Positions 30,772 to 44,600 of a stretch of DNA of 64,000 nt are shown one piece after another. The stretch comes from Craspedostauros australis (lineage: Eukaryota; Bacillariophyta; Bacillariophyceae; Mastogloiales; Achnanthaceae), in contig JAMXDE010000003.1 in the NCBI GenBank assembly GCA_026770025.1, positions 2,790,001 through 2,854,000 on the forward strand, in the 5' to 3' direction. A program made the translations under genes and the position numbers. The notes below the pieces were generated by a model. It ran no database searches and was not told the DNA's origin. It was given only the letters and a program-made list of their open reading frames with translations. How positions within the stretch are numbered: the stretch's first letter is position 1; each line of letters begins with the position of its first letter.

Positions 30772-32606
30772 GTTGTCTGGATTATGTATGTCTCTGCGTC
30801 TTTGATTGGCACGGGCTTGTTCCTGCAGCGTTCGCTCTTCTCGTGGTCTTTGTCGAATCAGTTGATTGATCACAAAGTCGATCAGGCGGTCGTCGGATTG
30901 CTGCTACGGTGATGGTTCCTTGGCCGTTTGACAACTTCGTGCTCTCTGTGTTGATGCTGACATCGAGTATCGTCGTTGCCATTCGCCGCAATCCAAAGCG
31001 CCATTGTCGCTGCCGATTTCGCAACACGCAACAACGCTTCGCGGCGAGAAAATGGATCTGTGTCGAACTTGGAAGAATCTTGAACACTTCGACTCAATCG
31101 ACATACTCGATTACATTCCAAGCGTATCTTTGATTCAGCCAATCAGCGCTCTTCGACAGCCAAACAAAAATGGCGCGCAAAAGATGACAGAAACAAGGAA
31201 CAACAGTGGTGGCAACACCAACAAGAACAAGGAACAACAAGAAACGCAACGAACGGACATGGACGAAATTTTGAGAGTTCTGCAGTGCGCACTTCTGCTC
31301 CTTCGTCGTCGTGGCCATCATCGTCATCAACGTTGTCGTCGTTGCCGTCATCGAAACAGTCTTGGCGCTTCTCCTCCGAAGAGCAAGAACATCCGGCACC
31401 TGCGACAATCGTGCGAGAAGTATCCAAAGCGTGAGATGGGGGGTCGACCATAACGGTTGTTCCACGCCCCCACAACCATGATGTCACGCATTGTTCTTCA
31501 AGGTCGTTGGATCGCAATCTTTGTGGTGGTTTCGCTTCCCAACTTTGACAGTTGCTGCTCTCAGTGACTGCAACACATCACAGTCGAACAGGGCGTGCAT
31601 CCGACCAAGAAAAAAGGCGCGAAAGGGATGATGTCGCGTGTTGGAAGCAAAAGGAGCAGCAAGAAAGAGAGTGAGACGAGATGGAGACACTCGCACTTAG
31701 GAAGGGACACTGCCGCCGATTTGTTTAGACGTCGGCTCTTTCTTGCTCCAACCTCAAACGACATGGAATCCAACGACCGACCGACCGACCGACCGAATGA
31801 ACGATTGGATCAACGAAAGAGAGCGCACATGCATACACACACACATGCTCCCACGGACACGTATCCACATGCATTCACATGCATACATGCAACCGCCATG
31901 CGCCGAAAAAGAAGCAACGTCGAAACGAATGAATGAGTGATCTTACACGACACGTGGTCAGCGGGTTCCGTCGATGCATCAGCACCAGTAGAGGTGGCTG
32001 TGACGGTGCTTCTTCTTCTGCTCCTTCTGATGTTGCCAGTGAGGAATTTAGCAGCCTTCCTCCAGCGCACTGCACCTCAAGACGTTCCCACCACAAAAAG
32101 CAACAAGAGCATCAATCGAAACTAATCCATTGCTGCCACTGCTGCTTGCTCAGACGCGTACGAAGCCTTCCACTTGATCCTCCGAGTAGAACACACAGCG
32201 GCATCATCCTTTGGTACGTCGTTCGTGGCCCTTCGTCCTCGCCATGTGCTTCATCGAAGTGCTTCATCGGGAGCTGTTTTGGTGCTAGACGGTCATCGAA
32301 CGCTCTCATTGATGACCATGGCAGGAGTGCCGCAAGAACAGTTGCGGCAGCAATCCAACTATCCAGAAACGTGTTGCTCTTTCATGAGTCTCATCTCGTC
32401 TCCCAATTCGCATTCACAATCGCATTCTATCCTTCCGCCATCGCAACATTGCAACATCATACCCTGTGTCCATACTTTCACGTGCGCGGACGAACAGATT
32501 CGCTGGGTTCGATCCGAGACCAAGTTGCTCTGCCAGTCTACAAGTCATTTCACCAAGAAATCGACCAGTCAACCAACCTACCTACCAACCACTGCAGCAA
32601 GAAACC
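30772..32606. other. Divergent intergenic region
   Basis: About 1.8 kb between the starts of Rpn12 (-) and the giant secreted protein (+). A GACC tetramer repeat (31775-31796) and a short CA repeat (31836-31848) are present. Several ORFs of 60-225 codons on both strands have low-complexity, His/Arg/Ser-rich translations with no domain, so I call none of them. Promoters for both flanking genes are expected here. Confidence 0.5.
31775..31796. repeat. (GACC)n simple repeat
   Basis: About five tandem gacc tetramers in noncoding DNA. Confidence 0.8.
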
Positions 32607-35600
32607 ATGAAGGTCTTTTCCGCTGCTGTTTTGTGGGCATCCGCAGTCTCTGCGGAAGTAGATTCCCACAACCCATCTCATCCTGAGGTCGTCGGCATCG
32701 TCGGCGCCAGAAACGATGAGAACCACCTCAACGAGGATGGACGTTCTTCCGATGGCCAGAGCTTTGCGAAGCTCCCGCCAGCCGACTGGACTCCAATCCC
32801 GTTGCCGTACATCGGTGCGGGCCATTCCTGTGAGTGCGATGCCAACCAGGCGACGTCGTGCTTCACGGCATTTGCGCATTCGACCTTGGAATCCACTCGT
32901 TACGACAGCGTCAACATGGCGAGTTCCGGCGTGCTGGGTTTCCGCATTCCCGACTGCGGTTGGGCCAGCGGGCCGTTCTCCACCAACTCCTTCACGGGAA
33001 TTGGCGATGGCGCCACCATGAACCTCGTGGCTGCACCGGATGGATGCGATCATGATGGCAACGGCGGTGGAGGCGATGGCGACAACTCCACCGTGCCATA
33101 CGCCGCCGTCGGATCTCTCGAGGTTGGCTACGATCCCTTAGAGGGTGCGCTGACCGTGAACTTCTTCACCAACTGCAACTACGTCATCCAGGGAACCATC
33201 GTCTACGCCGGCGACTTCTCCGTCGCTCAACCGCAGGATCGCAGCAACCGTACCGCCCTCAACATCGTCCCGCCGGTCCAAGTCTACTCGCATTCGCAAG
33301 TGACTGGGGCTCGCTCGGATTCCTTCGAAATCGAGGTGCCTCACAACGCTGACGTCTCCATCATCGCCCAAGCTAGAATCTGCAGCTGCGTCGATGCGTT
33401 CGACGAGATCGATGCCGGCATGGATTCGGATAACGCGACGCTCCTTCCCGGCAACATGACAGGCGTCAACGACACCATGTTCGGCGACGAAATCGAAAAA
33501 GAATACTACATCTGCCCCAACATCACCTTCGAAGATGACGACAACGTCACGTTGCCGGATGGTGCCATCAACGTCACGAACAGCGCCAACGATTCTCTCG
33601 CGGCCACCATCCTCATCCAACAACTGTGGAAACCAAACGGCACGGTGAGCTGGGTCAGAGTCGTCCACTGCAACGAGACTGGCGATTTGGTCTGCACAAA
33701 CAAGACTCGAAACGTCCAGTTCCTTGACGTGATTGAGGTGGAAGCGCACTGCTGTGCTGATGGCAACATGACCGTAGATGTCTACGTGCGCGACATTGCC
33801 TTCCACACCAACCACAGCGCCGACGCAGAAGTTCCCGAAGTTTGCGACCAACTCTCCATTCCGGTTGTTGGGGTTGCAAAGTACTCCTACTCCGCAAGCT
33901 GCGACTGCTACACGAACGTCACCAACGCGAACATTACGAATGAGACAGCATCTCCAGCGCCATCCATCTCTTCCGAACCAACATTCACGGCATACCCAAC
34001 TCCATTCATGAATCAATCCAGTGTGGAAAACACACCAACGGACCAAATCCCTCGCACGTTGCCGCCGCTCTCCGATGATTGCGATCAGATCACCATCGAA
34101 ACCGATGAGCACGTCGCGCTTCCCGACGGAGCGATCCAATTCACCAAACAGAACGCGTCCGTCGCGACCGTCAACGTCACACAGCTCTGGACCGAGACCG
34201 GGCCCGTCCACTGGGTCCGTTTCGTCTATTGCGACGAGAATGGTCAGACAGTTTGCACGGATCCAATCTGGGAACTGGGCATGCTCCAATCCGTTGAGCA
34301 AACGGTGCATTGCTGTCAAGACAACACCTTCCAAGTCAACGTTCTCGTCTCCGATTTGCGATTCGGTTTGACTGACGGCGCCGAGACCGATCCTCTTCCA
34401 GCCTGCACGGATTGGACATCCTCGTTCGGCGTCGTATCCTACAAGTACACGTCGCCATGCGACTGCACGGAATCCGAAAACTCCGTCCTGACGCCAACAC
34501 CAACTGCACTTCCATCATCAAGTCCGTTCGTTTGCAGTGATGTCATCACAACCAATCATGACCACATCCCGCTCCCTCATCAAGCCATCCAGATTGGTGT
34601 CTTCGACCACACCATCTTCATCGCAGCCTACCAATACTGGACCACAGCAGCGCCCATCGGATGGGTACGATTCATCCATTGCGATGCGTCCGGCGAGCTG
34701 GTCTGCTCGGCCCAGCACTCAAACCTCGCTTTCGGTGATGAGGTCTGGCAAGACGTCCACTGCTGCAACACTGGATCCACAGTGGTGCATGTATACGTCC
34801 AAGACCCATCCTTTGGATTCCGCGCGTCGACCCACAATCCGGGTGTGTGCGACGGCTGGACCGACCCTGCTCATGTAGCCCAGTACTCGTTTGAGTTTGG
34901 ATGTGGTTGTGATGTGATGTACGTTTCACCACCAGACGATGGAGCATCAAAGGCACCAACGCCATCTCCGAGTGCCCAGACGTTGCCGCCAACGAAACAA
35001 CCAAAAATCCCGACTGCCGCACCGACACGTCGCGCAACGAAGGCTCCAAGTATGCGTCCGTCGATGTCGCCAAGCCGAATTCCATCCGCAAGGCCAAGCA
35101 TAAAGCGGAGCAGTTCGCCGAGCTATATCACATCAAAGAGTCCAAGTTTTGTTCCATCACAGCAATCCAATACTCCATCCATGGGCATGTCCAGGTATCT
35201 ATCACTCGTCCCGTCCGCACTTTCGAGCGATGCCCCTTCGACTGCTCCAACGAATAGGCCAACTCTTCAAGCGTCAAGTATGCCGTCCATGCATATGAGA
35301 GCGCGACCAAGCATCATGCCATTCCATCGACCAACCTTCGCGCCAAGCCATGCACCAACTTTCGGGCCAACTTTTGCGCCAAGTCATAGGCCAACCCGCC
35401 GACAGACTCGTTGGCCAACGAACATACCAACATCTCTACCATCCTTTCGTCCATCCGCCAACCCATCGATCAACCCATCAAGTCCCCCAACAGCAGCGCC
35501 ATCTATAACGCCATCCAGCGCTCCAACAAGGGTTCCTGATAGATCCTCTCCAACAACGTCAGCACCCATCTTCCGCATCACTGATTCGCCTTCCTCCTTA

Positions 35601-38600
35601 CCCTCAGTATGTGAGGATGTCATCGCAACCAATCATGACCACATCCCGCTCCCTCATCAAGCTATCCAAATCGGCGTCTTCGACCACACCATCTTCATCG
35701 CAGCCTACCAATACTGGACCACAGCAGCGCCCATCGGATGGGTACGATTCATCCATTGCGATGCGTCCGGCGAGCTGGTCTGCTCGGCCCAGCACTCAAA
35801 CCTCGCTTTCGGTGATGAGGTCTGGCAAGACGTCCACTGCTGCAACACTGGATCCACAGTGGTGCATGTATACGTCCAAGACCCATCCTTTGGATTCCGC
35901 GCGTCGACCCACAATCCGGGTGTGTGCGACGGCTGGACCGATCCTGCTCATGTAGCCCAGTACTCGTTCGAGTTTGGATGTGGTTGTGATGTGATGTACA
36001 TGTCACCGCCAGAAGACGGATCATCGAAGGCACCAACGCCATCTCCGAATGCCCAGACATCGCCACCGCCCACTACAGCGCCGACCCGTCGGTTGACAAA
36101 GGCACCGACTATGCGTCCACCTATGCCACCAAGCCGTGATATGTCCACAAGGCCAACTATAATGCAGAGCCGCAGACCCAGCTATATAATATCAAGCGGC
36201 CCAAGCTCCACACCATCACAGGGAACTGGTGCGCCATCTACGACCATTTCCACATTTCTATCGATGGTCCCAACTGCATTATCAAGTCGTACGCCTTCCA
36301 CTGCGCCAACGAATCAGCCAACAATCCAACCCTCGAGTGCACCATCCGTGGATGTCAGCACAGAGCCAAGTCCGATACCATCGCATGAGCTCACAGATAA
36401 ACCAACCAACATGCCAACAAACGAACCAACGAGCGCACCAACATATCTACCATCATTGCATCCATCCACCAGCCCATCGATCAGCCCATCGATCAACCCA
36501 TCAAGTCCCCCAACAGCAACACCGTCCACAATGCCATCCGCATTACCATCAAACGATCCAACGAAGGTTCCTGATAGATCCTCTCCAATAACATCGGCAC
36601 CCATCTTCCGCATCACTGATTCGCCTTCTGCTTCACCCTCAGTATGCGAAGATGTGATCACAACCAATCACGACCACATCCCCCTCCCTCATCAAGCCAT
36701 CCAGATTGGTGTCTTCGACCACACCATCTTCATCGCAGCCTACCAATACTGGACCACAGCAGCGCCCATCGGATGGATTCGATTCGTCCATTGCGATGCG
36801 TCCGGCGAACTGGTCTGTTCGGCTCAACACTCAAACCTCGCTTTCGGTGATGAGGTCTGGCAAGACGTCCACTGCTGCAACACTGGATCTACAGTGGTGC
36901 ATGTATACGTCCAAGACCCATCCTTCGGATTCCGTGCATCCACTCACAATCCAGGGGTATGTGACGGTTGGACCGATCCTGCCCACGTCGCCCAGTACTC
37001 GTTCGAGTTTGGGTGTGGTTGCGACGTGATGTACGTTTCACCACCAGAAGACGGATCACCGAAGGCACCGACGAGATCTCCGAGTGCCCAGATATCGTCA
37101 CCGCCCACTGCGGCACCGACTCGTCGATTGACAAAGACACCGACCATGCGCCCGTCCAACCAGCCGACAAATCCGCCGACCAGTAGAGTATCTCTCATGC
37201 CAACAGTGAACATGGGCACCGAAGCAAGCGACGAACCTAGCGCCGTGGCATCTGATGAGTCATCTGTCAACGCATCGCGTCAACCGTCTCATATACCGTC
37301 GCATCAACCATCAATGCATCCGACTGATGGGCCAGTGCCGTCTTCGAGCCAACCTCCTTCGGAAGCGCCAACTATCCTGCGTTCGGGCATGCCAACCAAC
37401 CCGCCAACCAACAGATCATCAATCTTCCCGACTATGGATCTGAACATCGCACCGGCCATTGCACCGAGCGCCATCCCATCCAATGAGCAATCCAGCGAAC
37501 CATCCGATCAACCATCGATGAACCCAACTGGCCGCCCGACGCAATCGTCGAGCCATACTCCGTCGGAATCGCCGAACATGCCACGTTCGGACATGCCGAC
37601 CACACCATCATCCATCAGATCTTCGATCATGCCAACCACAGACATGAGCGTCGCGCCGAGTGTCATACTATCCAATGATCCGTCTATCAGGCCGTCCAAT
37701 CAACCAACCGGCGAACCATCCAGCCAACCTTCGATGAATCCAACTGGCGGTCCAACGCCACCATTGAGCCATGCTCCCTCGGCATCGCCAACTATCCCGC
37801 GTTCGGACATGCCGACCAGCCCACCGACCATTACATCATCGATCATGCCAACAACGGATATGAGTGTTGAACCAAGTGTCGAACCGAGCACGATGATATC
37901 CGATGAGCCATCAGGTGGCCCATCGAGTCAACCGTCCGATCAACCGTCGATAGATCCAACTGGCACGCCGACAGTCACAACATCCAGCAACCCATCGAAT
38001 AGACCATCCGCAGATCTATCCACCAGTCCATCATCGGCACCATCAACGTTCCCATCCACCAACCCCACGCCAGATCCCGACCGATCATCGCCAACAACAT
38101 CAGCGCCCATCATCGCCATCACAGACTCTCCCTCCTCCATGCCTTCGGTCTGCGAGGATGTGACTCTCATTCAGCATGACCACATCGATATTCCTCATGA
38201 AGCTCTGCAGATTGGGAGCGTTGACGGAACAAGCATCATCATGGCCTACCAGTTCTGGAAGGAGACCGAGCCACTCGGATGGATTCGATTCGCATACTGC
38301 GATGCATCCGGCGAGAAGGTCTGTTCCGAAGAGTATTCCAACCTCGCATTCGGTGCTGAAGTGTGGCAAGAGCTGCGATGTTGCAACAGCGGGCTGACCG
38401 AAGTCGATGTTTACGTCCAGGATCCCGCCTTTTTCATCATCGCATCGACACTCAATCCGGGGTTCTGCGATGGATGGGAAAGTGCGAGAGGCGTCGCTGA
38501 GTATTCCTTCCAGTTCCCGTGCGACTGTGATGTGACGTACGTGTCACCTCCACCAGATGGACTGAGCAACAGTCCAACCGATCCTCCGGTTCTGCCATCT

Positions 38601-41600
38601 AGCGATCCATCCAGTGATCCAACTGGGTCCCCAAGCTCGGGGCCAACGCCATCGTCGAGCTATACTCCATCGGCATCGCCAACCATCCCACGTTCGGACA
38701 TGCCGACCAATCCGCCGACCATCACATCATCGATCGTGCCGACTGTGGATCTGAGCATCGCACCAAGCATCGCACCAAGCGCCATGCCATCCAATGAGCA
38801 ATCCAGTGAACCATCCGATCAACCATCGATGGATCCAACTGGATCCCCAAGCTCGGGGCCAACGCCATCGTCGAGCCATACTCCGTCAGCATCGCCAACC
38901 ATCCCACGTTCGGACATGCCGACCAACCCGCCGACCATCACATCATCGATCATGCCAACCACGGATCTGAGCGTTGAACCAAGTGTTGAACCGAGCGCCG
39001 TTCCAAGCATCATGCCATCTCGTGAGCCATCTGATCAACCAACAATCGCGAAATCGGATAGCCCGTCCAGCGATCCATCGAATAGACCATCCGCAGACCT
39101 ATCTACCAGTCCATCAGCCGCTCTGTCGATGTTCCCATCCACCAATCCCACACCAGGTCCCGACCGGTCGTCGCCAACAACATCAGCGCCTATCATCACC
39201 ATCACAGACTCTCCCTCCTCCATGCCTTCGGTGTGCGGGAATGTCATTGCCACAACAGACAGCCAGGTGGCATTGCCAACAGAGGCAATCGAAATCAACG
39301 TGATTGATGGAACGACCTTCATCGCTGCATACCAGTTCTGGAAGGAGACCGAGTCGCTCGGGTGGATTCGATTCGTGTTCTGCGATGCATCCGGCGAGAA
39401 GGTCTGCTCGGCAGAACATTCCAATCTTGCCTTCCGCGATGAGGTATGGCAGGAGCTACGATGCTGCAACAGCGGGCTCACCGAAGTCGATGTCTTCGCG
39501 CAAGATGCAGACTTCGTGGGCGTGACCATGTCGCCCAACCCGGGTATTTGCGATGGATGGACCGATCCAGCCGGAGTCGCCAAGTACAGTTTCAGCTTCG
39601 GGTGCAACTGTGACGTGGATTACGCGTCGCCACCGACAGGACCGATTGGGATGCCACCCACGCGATCACCAAGCGCATCGACGTTGCCTCCTTCCAAGAT
39701 CACTAAGGCGCCAACCGCCGCTCCTACCAGGAGACTGACGAAGGCACCGAGCATCCGTCCGTCGGTGGCTCCATCGATGGCACCAAGCGGTGCTCCATCG
39801 AACCAGCCAACGCTGCGACCGAGCATGAAGGCATCAATTGCGCCGATCACGATGCTATCCAGCGAGCCGTCTATTACTCCGTCCAATCAACCGTCTGGCC
39901 AACCGTCCAGCCGGCCTTCGATCGAGCCAACCAGCAGCCCAACCCTATCGTTGAACCATTCTCCATCGGAATCGCCAGCTATCCCGCGTTCGGACATGCC
40001 GACCAACCCACCAACCACCACATCGTCAATTGTCCCGACTGTGGATCCAAGCGTTGCACCGAGCGTTGCACCGAGCACCATACCATCTCGTGAACCATCA
40101 AGTGGCCTATCGAGTCAACCGTCCCATCAACTGTCGATGGATCCAACTGGCACACCGACAGTCACAACATCCAGCAACCCATCGAATAGACCATCCAATC
40201 GGCCGACCACCAGTCCATCACCAGCACCATCAATGCCCCCATCCGTCAACCCTACGCCAGATCCCGACCGGTCATCGCCAACAACCCCAGCACCCATCTT
40301 CGCCATCACAGACTCTCCTTCCTCCATACCCTCCTCCGTGCCTTCGATCTGCGAGGATGTAACTCTTGTCCAACTTGATCACATCGACATTCCTCATGAA
40401 GCTCTGCAGGTTGGGAGCGTTGACGGAGCGAGCATCATCATGGTCCACCAATTCTGGAAGGAGACCGAGCCACTCGGATGGATTAGGTTCGTATACTGCG
40501 ATGCATCCGGCGAGAAGGTCTGTTCCGAAGAGTATTCCAACGTCGCATTCGGTGCCGAAGTGTGGCAAAGGGTGGAGTGCTGCAACAGCGGATCAAAGGA
40601 AGTCAACGTTTACGTCCAGGATCGCACATTTCGTTTATTGGCATCAGCACCCGATCCGAGAATCTGCGATGGGTGGGGAAATGCGAGAGACGTTGCTGAG
40701 TACGTCTTCCAGTTTCCGTGCGACTGTGACGCGACGTACGTGTCACCTCCACTAGATGGACCGAACTACAGCCCAACCGATCCTCCAGTTCTGCCATCCA
40801 GCGACCCCTCTACTGGTGCAACTGGATCCCCAAGCTCGGGGCCATCTTCATCGCCGGTCGCGATGCCCGTCGATGTGCTATCCGATACTCTTTCTCTTGC
40901 ACCTTCTCTTGGACCCACGCGCGTACCGACCGTCTCACCCACCGTCAGACCATCCATCTTGCCAACCGTGGATATGAGCACCGAGCCGAGTATCACGCCA
41001 TCTGGTGAACCGTCAACCAACCCTTCGAATAACCCAACTCCAGATCCTGATAGATCATCACCAACTACCCCAGCGCCCATCATCGCCATCACAGACTCTC
41101 CTTCCTCCATGCCTTCCGTCTGTGAGGATGTCACTGCCACAACAGATAGCCAGGTGGTATTGCCAACACAGGCAATCGGAATCAATGTGTTTGATGGAAC
41201 GACCTTCATCGCTGCACACCAGTTCTGGAAGGAGACCGAGCCACTCGGATGGATTCGATTTGCGTACTGCGATGCATCTGGCGAGAAGGTCTGCTCAACA
41301 GAGTATTCCAACCTCGCATTCCGCGACGAAGTGTGGCAAGAGCTGCAATGTTGCAACAGCGGGCTGACCGAAGTTGATGTCTTCGTCCAGGATGCAGACT
41401 TTGTGGGCGTGACCACGTCACCCAACCCGGGTATTTGCGATGGATGGACCGATCCAGCCGGCGTCGCGAAGTACAGCTTCAGCTTCGAATGTGACTGTGA
41501 CGTGGATTACTTGTCGCCACCGATAGGACCGACCACGATGTCACCCACACGATCGCCAAACACATCGACGTTACCTCCCTCCAAGATCACGAAGGCGCCA

Positions 41601-44600
41601 ACCGCCGCTCCTACCAGGAGACTGACGAAGGCTCCGAGCATCCGTCCGTCGGTGGCACCATCGATGAAACTAAGCGGTGCTCCATCCAAGCAGCCCACGC
41701 TGCGACCGAGCATAAAGGCATCAATTGTGCCAACTGTGGATATTTCCACTCAACCGACAGCTACATCATCCGACCAATCATCAAACGACCCAACCCAACA
41801 CGATGGCAACTCTTCAGACGCCGAACCCGACTGGAGTGAATCACCAACATCACTACTTGACGGTGATTCCAATGGAGATCAGGAACCTGGTGTGGATATC
41901 AAACACCCCACATCTCTCCCAACACTGCGGCCGACGGAAACAGTTACATCGCTGCCTACTGCTACCCCCACTGGTGCTACATCACAGACCCCCACATTGC
42001 GACCATCTGGAACACCATCAATGGCATCCGACGTGCCAACAACGTCGCCATCCAGCGAACCAACGAATTGGGTCACCGTCAATCCAACACTGCAACCATC
42101 AACTTCCATAACTGACGAACCAACCAACGCGCCATCACGTCGCCCTTCTAATCAACCAACACTGGAACCAACAAGCTTTCCGACTCGTATTCCTACTGCA
42201 AATCCGTCCACAGCCACAAGTTGGGAGCCCAGCCAGGATCCAACCTTGAAGCCAACAACTGAGCCAACCCTAATAGCCAGCGAGGATCCAAGTGTGGAGC
42301 CAACAAAGCGACCTACCGAGTCGCCGACATCGAAGGCAACCGAGAGCCCAGTGATAGATCTGACGGAAACGCCAACCCGGAAAACTTCAGAACAGCCCAG
42401 TAGGTCACCAACGCCACAACCAACGGAAAGTCTCACCCTCGAACCAACTCCCGAGCCCACTTTGAACCCAACAACAAATCCAAGTGAGAGACCAACTATC
42501 CATCCGACTGAACAGCTGACGATGGCTCCAACAGCACTACCCACACTACATCGAACAGTTACCCCAACAGGCAAGCCAACCAACGCGATAACTTCGGAAC
42601 CAACCAAACAGGCAACTGCTGCACCGACGAATGATCTGACGGACAGCCCAACGGCTCCGCTGACTCCTAGCCCCACAGAAATGCCGACACAGACACAATC
42701 TGACACGCCCACGAAGCAGCCAACTGCGAAGCCAACAGAGGAGCCCACAACACAGCCAACGGTGCCGCCCACTGCAAAACCAACCATCTCACAAACAGTT
42801 GAGCCAACTTCGACAGCAACCGAAACATCAACAAGGCACCCAACTATGCAGCCAATCGCCGCACCGACACAGCAACCAACGAAGGGATCGACAGCAGCTC
42901 CTACTCAGCTTCCGACGCCGGTGGCAACGAAGCAGCCATCGCAGAGTCCCACCCGAATCCCGACTGCTTCGCCAACTCTGCAGCCGACGCGCAAACCAAC
43001 ACCACGACCTGCCGAACAACCTACGAATCATCCGACGACCCAACCAACCGGAGAGCCAACTGAACGCCTCACACTGAGTCCTACTCGACAGCCAACGGAT
43101 CATCCCACAAACCATCCATCTGAACAGCCAACGCGGTCACTGACGACAAGCCCAACAGCAGGACCGACTGTAAGACCAACGGAGCAGCCAACACAGAATC
43201 TCACACATAGACCAACGGACCAACCGACCGCCAAACCAACATCGAAGCCCACAGACCAGCCAACGCAGAGTCCCACACGACAACTTACTGAAGCACCAAC
43301 AGATCAGCTGACAACGAAGCCCACCGAACGGCCAACCATAGAACCCACGCCGAACCCAACCTTCGAGCCAACCCCACGGCCCACAGACCAACCAACACTG
43401 AGTCCAACTCGGAAAGCAACATCAGGTCCGACAGATCAGCCCACGCAATCCCCCACTGGTAAGCCCACAGACCAACCAACGCAAAGTCCCACACGAAGGC
43501 CGACAGAACAGCCTACATCACAACCCACTGGGCGGCCAACACAGAACCCAACTCGAGAAGCAACGTCAACACCAACGGAGCAACCAACTCGGAATCCCAC
43601 GCATAGACCAACGGACCAGCCTACTGTTTCACCGGCATCGAAGCCCACCGATCAACCAACGCAGAGCCCGACAGTCAAGCCTACCCCAAGGCCAACGGAC
43701 CAACCAACACAAAGTCCTACGCTCAAGCTGACTCCAAAACCCACTGAGCTACCCACACAAAGTCCTACGCCGAAACCGACTCCAAGACCAACGGATCAGC
43801 CAACGCGGAATCCCACGAGGAGACCAACGGAGCAGCCAACACTGAACCCAACTCGCAAACCGACTCCAAGACCGACAGAGCAGCCAACCCAGAACCCAAC
43901 GCGTAAACCTACTCCGAGACCGACAGAGCGGCCGACTACAGAACCAACGCTGAACCCAACACTCAAACCAACCCAACGGCCTACTGAGCAACCAACGCAG
44001 AATCCCACGCGGAGACCAACTCCAAGACCAACAGAGCAGCCAACAGTGAAGCCGACTCCAAAGCCTACGGAGCAACCGACTGAGACCCCCACGCGGAAAC
44101 CTACTCCGAGATCAACGGAACAACCAACACAGAACCCAACTCGCAAACCGACCCCAAGGCCTACGGAGCAACCAACCCAGAATCCCACACAGAGACCAAC
44201 TCCGGGACCAACAGAGCGGCTGACCACGGAACCAACGTCGAACCCAACACTCAAGCCAACCCAACGACCTACGGAGCAACCGACTGGGAATCCAACTCGG
44301 AAACCGACCCCAAGGCCCACAGAACAGCCAACACAGAACCCAACTCGTAAACCAACTCCGAGGCCAACAGCGCGGCCGACTACAGAACCAACGCTGAACC
44401 CAACACTCAAACCAACCCCAAGGCCAACGGAGCAACCAACACTGAATCCAACTCGCAAACCTACTCCAAGACCAACAGAACGGCCAACGCAGGATCCTAC
44501 GCCGAAGCCGACAGAGCAGCCAACAGTGAAGCCTACTCCGAAACCTACAGAGCAACCGACACTGAGCCCAACTCGCAAGCCTACTCCGAGACCGACAGAG

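Noticed and set aside
33138-34334. 398-codon minus-strand ORF over the start of the giant gene
   Set aside because: No domain; antisense of a frame with a signal peptide and repeated domains that match later copies.
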